From Udeniomyces pyricola (Eukaryota > Basidiomycota > Tremellomycetes > Cystofilobasidiales > Mrakiaceae), in NCBI GenBank assembly GCA_039545295.1, contig BCIK01000012.1:496001-560000 (forward strand): a stretch of 64,000 bases of DNA, read 5' to 3'. A program made the translations under genes and the position numbers. Each line of letters starts with the position of its first letter. The stretch's first letter is position 1. A model generated the notes under the pieces. It had not been told where the DNA came from. It ran no database searches and worked only from the letters and a program-made list of their open reading frames with translations. Positions 21,901 through 30,553 of the stretch are shown piece after piece.

Positions 21901-23008
21901 CATCGCCCATGCATCCAACGATGGCGCTCCCTGCCCGTCCTCCTCTACCCGACGACCATCCCGCTCGACAACAACCCCCTCTACCTCGCCCTGCTGTGTC
22001 AGAACATCGTATCAATACCCACATGGTCCCTCCTGCTCTCCCTCCTCACCCTCCCGCTTCGGTTGCGCTCAACAAACATCATCGTCCTTCAATGTATCCA
22101 GCGCGTCCTTCGCGACATTCGGACGATCGGGAACCCGACCGCACGGGCTCGTTCCGTTCCTCCACGACTGGTCCCTCCCTGATCAACAACACTTCGACTG
22201 CTTCCAGCTCTATCCCAGTCTCTGGTGGTTCTGCTTCCAATACTCGTCCACCTCCTTCTCTACCTCCAACACATCTTGCTTCGAACCCGCCATCCTTTGC
22301 TCCCTCGCGGCAGTCGTCTTACTCTTCTTCCTCTGGCGACGGTCCCAATTCTACTTTCCACTACCGCAGCGAGCATCCTCTACCTGCCTCTCAATCTCAA
22401 CAATCCGCTTCTCTCGCGTCCGCTGTCCCAACCTCATCGCTTCCCCGGCCATCGCGCGAAGAAGTGATGCGTGCCGAGAAGGACCGCGCTGAGAAAGAGC
22501 GGATGGATCGCATTTTGATGGCCCTTTCCCCACCTGAGGTCGACCTCAAGCTGTCGTTTGGAAAGTTGAATGGCATGGGAGCCGATGAAGTAGAGGTGAG
22601 GAACTAGATTCGTCTCTTTCTCTTTATCTCCTTTTTTTTTTTTTTTTTTTTTTTTTGCCTTTTGCCTTTTGTGTGGTCTTGTTTGTACGGAATGTGCTTT
22701 GAAGGGTCGATCTGAAAGGGGAAATTACCTTCCTATATCTCACTTGGCTAAACTCTCTTCTTTCTTCTCCTTTCTCCGCCTCATCACCTTACCGTCTTGG
22801 CTTCGTTTCCTTAAACCTTCAGCTCGTCAAGATCCGACATATGCTTACGCTTCTCAAGGGTGACCGTACCCATCTCTCGATGGCCGTCTGGAAGGCGAGC
22901 ACGGATCTGCGGGATGGGGAATTGGAGTTGGCTGGAATCGAGGAGAGGAAGAAAGTTGCAGAGGCGGGGATTGCGAGAACGGAAGGGGGATGGGCTGGGG
23001 TGATGTGA
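18937..23008 (+). CDS. Large RS/RGG-rich protein, probably RNA-associated
   Basis: No named family recognised. Three exons: 18937-19336, 19552-22595, 22823-23008; 1209 residues. The N-terminus is packed with Arg-Ser and Arg-Ser-Pro units (RRRPLSPIRRARSPPP, FRDRSRSPPPSNRSDYGRR), continued after the first intron by RRPHSPPPGRRRSGRSPSPP. A short acidic segment ELEEGEVPMEEDE and PPRIPLLARIEKTVPPDM stand out as possibly conserved. The middle is Pro/Ser/Arg disordered sequence; around residues 678-715 comes an RGG-type box (GRGGGRGGYGYGRGGPGF). Next is a charged helix (AEMEAERQRAFVRENDRLEM) with GGKEWADKIRMLEERKQRR. A second helix (EEVMRAEKDRAEKERMDRIL) comes late, and the last exon ends ELAGIEERKKVAEAGIARTE. 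RS plus RGG composition is typical of splicing or mRNP proteins, so an RNA-related nuclear role is inferred, not shown. Confidence 0.78.
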
Positions 23009-23525
23009 GAGGACGTGGTGCCTGCTGCAGGTTGAGGAGTGTGGGAAGGTGAGGGTTTAGGGAGATAGGTTAGGTGATTTATGTTGCTATTGTTTTTTTT
23101 TTTATCCGGTTCGGCGGGGAATATGAGATGGTTACGATGCTCGTGTAGAACGTTGATGAGACGGAGGTCAAAGAAGGGAGACCAAAGCGTTGAAGCATTC
23201 TCGTCATCATCTTACAACGCACCAAGATCGGCGGCAGATTTGCAGTTTGGAAAGCAGACCCAAGGATCCAATATCCGACATCCATAAATATCCAAGGGCG
23301 CGGGCTCGGCCGCCGAGGGCCGTGAGCGGATGCCAAGCCAATTTGGACGTTTGTTCTCGCAGCAACTTTCCTTTCCTTCCCTATCATGATCCTTTCTGCA
23401 TGACAACCAATAATCAAGAGTATCGATCAATCACGGCCCACCTGCGAGACCAACGACGCATATCATCGTGACCCTTCTCAAGCTGCACCTCATTCACCTT
23501 GCATACAGCCCATGAACAGTCGTCC
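23009..23525. other. Intergenic between two plus-strand genes
   Basis: 3' flank of the RS-rich gene and promoter of the next gene. It has a poly-T tract at about 23093-23103. No open frame here is supported. Confidence 0.55.
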
Positions 23526-26500
23526 ATGTTGCCTTCTACTCCCCAGTCCGCGTCCATGCCCTCCCGACGGTCGTCGTCTGCGACGCTCACGGCCGCCTGC
23601 TCACACGACCTCCCCCAAAGCCTCTACGACCAAATCTGGTTTCGACTCGCCTCACTGTCCCTCAATTGGTCGTCAACCTCTACCTCCTATCCATCAATCT
23701 CGTTGCCGTTCAAGTCCCCCTCGTCCTCCTCTTCTTGGTCATCCAATAGACCCTTGACGGATCCCTTCGCGTCTTCCATTCTCGGCAACGGCACCAGCCA
23801 CAGCAGTCTAGTTGATCCTCCAGTTTCCCCTGTCTCCTTCGCGTCCTCGTCCTCATCCTTCCCACCGGCGACAGCCGCACAGGCCTACCGTCATCGTCGT
23901 CCCTCCCTCCCCTTGTTCCTTCGCTTCAACCTCCCTTCCTACGCCTTTCCTTTCGCTATCACTCTCTTCCTCCTCACTTTCCTCCTCAACTGCATAGATA
24001 TCTACCTCTCTCCGCCGTGGCAGAACTCTGGACTGAGCCTCGACGAACCCCGTCTGATCGAGTTTGACCGCGCGCCGGACCTCGTCCGGGGAAATGGGTG
24101 GAAGGATGCCGCCGATATGGTCGATTGGTGGCATGGTGGAGCCCAATCAAGTCCTTGGGATTGGGATGTGGCAGAGGGTGGGATGAGGAAGGCGATTGGC
24201 GCTTGGAAAGGGAGAGGGGAAGACGGAAGGGTTCGGATCCTGTTCCTCATTGACTTTCAAGACGTGCGTTCATGGCTACCTCCTCCCTTTCTATCAGTAT
24301 CATAGAAATGAACCTAATGAAAGACTGTTCTGTTGACGGTTCCTTTTTCTCTTCTTGTTGGTGCAGTACCTTGTGAGGATGAATACCCATACGTGAGGAC
24401 GAAACCTTTCTTTATTCAATTGTTTTTATCTTCGCGCGTTACTCATGCGTTCCATAAGCCGTTTTCCCTCATTAAATCCTTGCATACGTCCTTCATAACG
24501 CTTCAACATCATGTCAACAGGCCCGAGCTGATCTCGGCTGCTTTGCATCATCCTCAAGGTAATAGCGAGCTCCTCTTACCGCATTTCTTAATTGTTTCTC
24601 GCATCCCCCCTTTTCCGTCTCTACGGCTCATCAATCAGAGATATGTAGAACTGACGAGTCTCTGACCTTCCTTCACTCCCATTTACCATCCTTCTAGTGG
24701 AAGCCGACGTTTGGGGACCCGGCTTTAGAGGCTGGTCATCTGATCTCCCCATCTCTGTCAACCTCGCTCGCCGTAGGAGACCCCTTCCACAACAGGCCGT
24801 CGTCAAACAGGACGAAGAGTCGCAAACGTCGGAACTCGTCTCCTTGGTGGAAGGGGAAGAAGAGTTACAAATAGGGGGAGACGATGTAGATCGGACTGTT
24901 GAGGACAAGGGCCAAGATACGAAGCTAAGTGCAGAGGTTGGGTGTGGATACTACGATTTGGTATGGACCATCTCGGACATCTTCAAAGTAGGCAATCTCC
25001 CCCTGTAGGTTTCCTTTGGTTCGTTCTGTCTAGGTCTGATGTTATTTTTCGGCCACTTTCATTCAGACATGGGATAAGAACGTCGATAACCCCGGCTGCG
25101 GCACCCTCTTTGCCCAGCAGCTAGGCGATTGCCACAAAGACGACTGCATCAACAAATGGTATCACGACGCTCTCAACATCACCTTTGTCAAGTACCCACA
25201 CGAATTGCAAGATATGCTGTACTATGACCGCATCAAACGTCGGTTTCCAACCATGGGTCAGTATCCGTACGGGACCGTTGCTTGTCGTACAACGAATGGA
25301 GCTAAAGCACTGAAGCCTGTTCTCATGCTTTCGCTCATGTTGAATGATATCTACAGACATGCATCTTTTCGGTCACTCGCCCGACTCGGCCAATCGATGG
25401 GATTTTTACCCTCCAGTTTCCTTCTCTGCCAAAACGGTTGACGCTCGAGGATTCGGGTAGTACGTGGCGTTTGCTTTTTTGTATGCTTGCCCCGAAGGAT
25501 CGGCTCTCTATCACAGAGACAATACCTCACCGTTGATTCCCGTTCGATGTCTCTTTGTTTTCTCTTCTTGATCTTGTTCCTTTTCTCCTCCGTAGCGATG
25601 GCTCTTTCTATCCAAGTACGCATGTTTTTCTCGCTGGACGAGATGTCTTCATAACTACCCATACCACTAAATGGTGAGAAACCCTGGGCTGATATGTTCT
25701 CATCCCTTGGTACGTAGTCCGTACGACCGTCACCAACGCGAGGAAAGGATGGGGCGGTCAATCAACATTCATCGAATGGTATAACCACCCTGTTCGTCCC
25801 TCTTCTCTTTTGGTTGTATCCTATGATAGCGGTTGTTCATCTGTCACCTTATGAAGCCTGATCTGTTCCCATTCCCTATTCCCTTCCGAATTGTCACTCA
25901 AAGGGCTACAACGTTCCTTCGCCGGAAGGGATCGAGCCTCCCGAGTTCTATGACGAGTTCAGTCCGCTCCAGGAGCGTCACCGCGAGCTGCGGGCGTCGT
26001 TTGCTTCAGCCATGAGGGACACCAAGATTTGTGTCGTGAGAATCACCTCCTGCCCCCTTCCCTTTCTTGTTTTCCTTTCTCCTTTTCTTGCTGGAGACCG
26101 TTGATGAGTGAAAACTGATCAGTTCACAATGTTTTCTTCCTGTTTGCTTTCGCTTGAAATCGGTAACTACCTAGTTTGACTCGGCACTCGAGGTAAGTCA
26201 TCCAGATCCTTCTTCTCTCGGATCCGTCTTACCCATGTCTTTGGCCAGGTCGTTATTCTTCCTCTGTCGCTCGTACTAAAGAGCTGAGACGGGAAACTCT
26301 TCTGCTTCGGTATGGATTAATGTTGGAACGCGTAGCGAAAACTCATCCGCAAGTATGCTCAAGCGGTCAGTATCTTACGTCCTACGTGTTTATCCGTTCG
26401 ATTCCGTGCTGCTTCATAACGTGGCTTCCATTCTCACTCCATCTCTCCTCTCCCTCCTCCCCCCCCCTTCTCTTTCCCTTTCTATCCGTCTTTCCTCAGT

Positions 26501-27087
26501 TCCTAAGCGGTTGCGTCGTCGCTTCTGACCTCCCAACCGACGCCGAAGACGCGCTCTCGAGCTTCGTCATCGAACTCAAGCCATCCTGGTCGATCGGCCA
26601 GATCGAAGCCGTCCTCCGGACTCATCTCGAGGATCCGGTGGCGTTGCAGAGGAAAGCGATGCTCGCGTTCGCGTACGCGAGGGAACGGCTGACGAATGGC
26701 AAGAAAGTCGAGATGGCGTTGGGGTTGTGGGAGAAGTATCGGGACGGTCAGAGAGGGTACCAATGTGCGTTGCGGATGTTTTTTTTTTTTCTCTCTCTCT
26801 CTCTCTCCCTTTTTTTTGCTTCTTTTTTTCCTTCTTCATCTTTGTCGTTTTTTTTTTTTTTGAAGGGGGGGGGGGGACACTCATAACTGATGTCCATTTT
26901 TCTTGCCCTTGTACTTGCCCCTCCCCCTTTTCCTCTTTGCCCCTTTTTCCTTGACGCTTCCCCAGACGAAACTGGCTTCTCCCTGCGGTGTCGTCAATTC
27001 TGGTCGGGTTCTTCGGCGTACCGACCGGGTTGGTGCTCGTCCGAAGGCGAGATGGGACTCGAGGGAGAGTACGATCGTTCGCATTGA
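23526..27087 (+). CDS. Membrane-anchored glycosyltransferase-like protein (CgeB-type C-terminal fold)
   Basis: Thirteen exons: 23526-24263, 24367-24392, 24521-24558, 24698-24987, 25067-25256, 25357-25456, 25596-25615, 25718-25791, 25904-26035, 26175-26192, 26336-26365, 26500-26764, 26966-27087; 680 residues. A Ser/Pro-rich cytosolic N-terminus precedes one membrane segment at about residues 139-160 (AFPFAITLFLLTFLLNCIDI), giving a type II topology like Golgi transferases. The catalytic-looking region contains ADVWGPGFRGW, GCGYYDLVWTISDIFK, FAQQLGDCHKDDC, then GYNVPSPEGIEPPEFYD, and a closing FDSALERKLIRKYAQAFLSG followed by CVVASDLP. That last block is where GT-B fold group-1/CgeB-like transferases bind the nucleotide sugar. 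Family assignment rests on these motifs; donor and acceptor are unknown. The upstream open frame starts with TTG, so the ATG at 23526 was taken. Five exons are 18-38 nt. Confidence 0.72.
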
Positions 27088-27467
27088 GGTCGATCTCAAC
27101 GGCAGGCAAGGTGAAATGAGGAAAAGGGGAAAGGGGGGGGGGGGGGGGGAAGGGGAGATGAAGTTGTTTGCATGTATCCTGTTTCCTTACTTTCATAGTC
27201 ACGATAGAATTTCATGTCATTTGCATTCACCTGGTTTCAGCCCTGACGATGAACAAACTTGAGCCTTCGTAGACAGAAAGAATCCCCCCCCCCCCCAAAA
27301 AAAACCTATACATATCTGCATCGATTGATATCGTACACCCGAAGACAACCATGAAGCGAGAACCAAAGAAAAAAAAAAGAAAGAAACGAGTACAGCCACG
27401 TCTGGGTAGTGCGCCAGCCGCCAACCCCTGCACTGGGTCGGGGACGCTCATTTAAAAAAATAATTCC
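27088..27467. other. Intergenic, convergent 3' flanks
   Basis: 380 bases between two convergent stops. Contains a G run at 27136-27150 and a C run at 27286-27296 followed by A's. No gene seen. Confidence 0.65.
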
Positions 27468-29002
27468 TCACTTATCCCGCCACAAGTTCATATCTAACCA
27501 ACCAATGTACTTTGTGTCGCCGAAACCCCCAACGTAGTATGCGTGATCCGGCACGAATGTCGCCCAGAGTGAAGCGTGGGGGCTCGAAGGGGCTGAGGGT
27601 AGCCACCATTTCGCATCGGGACTGCAAGGTGCAAGGAAGGGAGGGGGGGGGGGNGGGGGAAGGGGGGAGAAAAAGGAAAAGGTAAAAGAAGAAAAAGGCG
27701 GTGGGAGGGCACGAAGCAAGGCATCAAGAGGCAGACGTCAGGGGATTTACTTTGAGTGATGGAATGTCGAGAAGAATGGGCAGAAGAAGAAGAACGACGA
27801 TAGGGAGGCGGGGAAGGGGAAGGCGATGGGGGGGGGGGGGAAGGAAGCATGTAAAAGATACGCAACTGGAACTTGAGGTATTGAGTTGAGAACGCTTCGT
27901 CTTTTGATCGAGGAAGATCCGATGGAGGATGCAGCGTAAAGTTCTAACCAGTGTCCATAGCGACATGGATCGTCATGCAAAGAAGGAAAAAAAAGAAGAA
28001 AGAAAAAGAAAGGAAGGAACATTATGGGAAATGAGCATTAGGCTCGGGTTGCGCAGAAGAGCAGAGGTAGGACAAGCGGGGAGAGGCGTTGATGAAGACA
28101 CTCACGCCGAGTAACGATACTCGCTCCTGATTGGCTCGACCGTCTTTGTTAGTGACAGTGTAGCTGGCCCGATGACCTTCCGCAGCCATGATATTCTGTG
28201 AAAAGATCAATAAGAAGGATCAGACCTGAGGCATTTGTGACGTGAGATCGAACCAGGAATGGTTAGCCGATGAGCATGAATAGCTTGCCTTCGTGGTCGT
28301 GGAGATGGGCAAGAGGAGAAAGAGGAGAGATGAAGGGTCATCTGGGTGGGGAGCTGCATATTCCATCAAGGCAAATGGGGTACCTAGCGGATTTTTGGCA
28401 AGCACAAATTCGATATGCGTTTATCAGTCACCTACAACAGAAAGGGATGGGAACAATGGCGAAACAGGTTGGATTTATTACCAGAGAGCCCTGATTCTGG
28501 TCGATCGGATGGAAAGGATGTCCCCATGACACCAGTGGGATAGTCGTGTAGCATCTGTCGAGCCGAGACAACTGAGGACCGAACGGACCAACCCAATCGA
28601 CCAATAGTAAGGAACAGCTGATCAGTAGTGAAGAGGAGAGATCGGGAGGACTCCGAAGCTGGCTGGCTGCCTGACACTCTCGAACGGGCGGACGCCACAG
28701 CTCGCTCTGAATCAGCTAGTAGACAAACCCGCTTCGGCCATGGTCTGTCTCGCAAGCCCATCAGTACCTATGAATAAAATCGAGATGCATATTTGGACAT
28801 CGTGAGCAAAGCTACCCGGGTACAAAGTTGGAAGAAGCCGAGTCGGACGACCAATGAGCCGGGACGACTACGGACCTTGGGACAATGTACTCTCGGCAAA
28901 GAGATCGAACGGCGAGCCGAAGACAGTCTGTTGTGAAGGATAGGCGAGGATACTAGGGAATAAAGAGAGCGAGGCTACGAGGGTGGGTAGTCTGAGCTGC
29001 AT
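27468..29002 (-). CDS. Secreted CREG-like protein (pyridoxamine-phosphate-oxidase-like fold)
   Basis: Member of the CREG1/Pyrid_oxidase_2 group: secreted or vacuolar flavin-fold proteins without a settled enzymatic role. Six exons: 28876-29002, 28482-28571, 28289-28383, 28106-28195, 27867-27943, 27468-27621; 210 residues. The signal peptide is MQLRLPTLVASLSLFPSILA. The domain then reads SARQMLHDYPTGVMGTSFPS, GTPFALMEYAAPHPDDPSSL, LFLLLPISTTTKNIM, then EGHRASYTVTNKDG and RVSLLGNFTL. It closes with TQYLKFHPDAKWWLPS and YYVGGFGDTKYIGWL, the block that ends the family domain. Intron 3 begins with GC (GCAAGC), not GT. The only in-frame GT alternative would leave a 30-nt intron and insert ~22 residues inside the domain. 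Intron 5 contains C homopolymers on the sense strand and one undetermined base at 27654. Confidence 0.78.
28196..28288 (-). other. GC-AG intron in the CREG-like gene
   Basis: The donor AAG|GCAAGC and acceptor CACAG join ...ISTTTK to NIMAAEGH, restoring the domain. GC-AG introns are a known minor class usually carrying a strong downstream donor consensus, as here. Confidence 0.6.
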
Positions 29003-29353
29003 GATGGACGCGATCGTAGGAAGAGTATAGGAGTGGATGTTGCTGATTCAGCACTGGCAGCTTGCATCGGAGGCAGACAAACCAGGACAAACTGCAAACA
29101 GGCTGTGCTGGGTCAGGCTGGATCTTCGATCTGTGATCTATGAGGACGCCGCCTCGGAAGTTTGGCTACACTCCCATTGTATTTTCCTTTAGTTGCCAAT
29201 AATCAAGACAACGAAATCACTACACAGTCATGGATAACAAATTCCCGACTTATACTAGAGAAAAGAAGACTTGTTGATATAGGCCCTAAAGGCGATACGA
29301 ATAAGACACTCACGAAGGCCAGGTTACGAAACCCTAGCGGTTGTCATGGCACC

Positions 29354-29360
29354 TGACGTC
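29354..29360. promoter_or_regulatory. TGACGTC, CRE/bZIP-type site
   Basis: Seven of eight bases of the palindromic CRE/ATF site TGACGTCA, inside the divergent promoter region. Confidence 0.3.
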
Positions 29361-29912
29361 TGACCCCGGCTCCAGGCTTGGTCCAGTTCCATTCGTTTCA
29401 CTGATCACTAACTCTACGACGATATTTAGACAAAAAGGAAAGAGAATTCACTCTTTTCACTTTACTACGACTTTCGATGACATCATCTTGTGTCGTCTAC
29501 CGTTCGAGTTCTTCGAAGAACTCGGCCGGTCGTGTGAGGATATCGTGATTTCGATTTCGAAGGTTGCAGCCGGACCCCTGAATGTTCCGGCCGCGACAGA
29601 AAATTGGTTCTCTCGAAGACGTAGATTTTTTATTTTTTTTTGCAAGCACGGAAATTTTCTTAGCGGATGCTGGGTTATTGAGTCGTGTCGGACGTACTCT
29701 AGCTAGCGCTCACGCCTATAAGCCAGTGTCCACGTGCAAACAAGTTGTTAGCTCATTTGCCGGACTTAGAAGAACGGACCAAACAGTGGACGACGAAAGT
29801 GCTATTCATCGAAAAAAATAAAATAAAAAAATTCTTACCCTATAGCGGAAGACCAAGGGTAATGAGTACTTTAACAGCAAATTACGTACGTTACTCTCGA
29901 GTTGTGATGTAA

Positions 29913-30133
29913 ACGTCAATTGATACGTCTGCAAACGTCAAACCTCACGCGTCAATTTTCAAACATCACACGTCAAGCGTCGAACACTAAAGTCAAACAT
30001 CAAACAGAGTCGACTGCCGAACGTCGAACAGCTACAGAGTCACCAATTCAGCCTCGACAACAAACCTGTCAGTCAGTGCAGGAAGGTCTGGGATCGAGAT
30101 ATCATTCTAATAAGACTTATAAGTCCAACGTCA
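29913..30133. repeat. Degenerate cluster of ACGTCA / GCGTCA units
   Basis: ACGTCA occurs at 29913-29918, 29935-29940, 29970-29975 and 30128-30133, with GCGTCA at 29949-29954 and near-copies between. ACGTCA is the half-site complement of TGACGT bound by bZIP factors. The spacing is irregular. Confidence 0.45.
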
Positions 30134-30433
30134 AACGATGATATCGACTTAACGTGTACTCGACCTCCCTAATTGTTCGACATCATTGGGCGAGAGTAGG
30201 AAGTGTACGTTGTACTTCAGTTGTATGACGCTATATAGCGCGTACGGCGTTATCAGTGAGCGTCGTAGACAATGTTGTGAGGTCAGATGATCACATGTCA
30301 TCCAGCGCCTGCAAAGCTCCAAATCCCATGGGCCCGAGGCGAGTCCGGGGCGCGAGCGTTGTTTGGTCCAGAAGGTCTCAGAGTCATGACGCATGACGCG
30401 CCTCCCCCCGCCTCCATTCCGCGACCTTGATCA

Positions 30434-30441
30434 TGACGTCG
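30434..30441. promoter_or_regulatory. TGACGTCG, CRE-like site before DPP1
   Basis: CRE-like octamer about 115 bases upstream of the lipid phosphatase ATG. Confidence 0.35.
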
Positions 30442-30553
30442 CGTAGACCTTGCTGCGAGATAATTATAACTCAACCAGTATAACTTTAGTCCCCCTTCCT
30501 TTACCTCCCAACCACACCTCTTCGTCCTCGGTCTACCACAACTTCCCTCAGCC

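Larger units (their letters stand above)
29003..30553. other. AT-richer divergent intergenic island
   Basis: 1.55 kb between the CREG-like and DPP1-like starts. From about 29160 to 30250 the sequence is visibly richer in A and T than the rest of the window and has degenerate short repeats of (A/G)CGTCAA type between 29910 and 30135. No open frame resembles a known protein and no transposase or reverse-transcriptase motif is visible. It may be promoter sequence plus a decayed insertion, but I cannot show an element boundary. Confidence 0.5.

Noticed and set aside
28259..28405. Reading through to MPQ with a GT donor at 28229 in the CREG-like gene
   Set aside because: It would leave a 30-nt intron and insert ~22 non-conserved residues between ISTTTK and NIMAAEG; the GC-AG intron gives the family pattern.
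29160..30300. Transposable element
   Set aside because: AT shift and short repeats suggested it, but no transposase, integrase or reverse-transcriptase motif, no clear terminal repeats and no target-site duplication were found. Kept only as a compositional finding.
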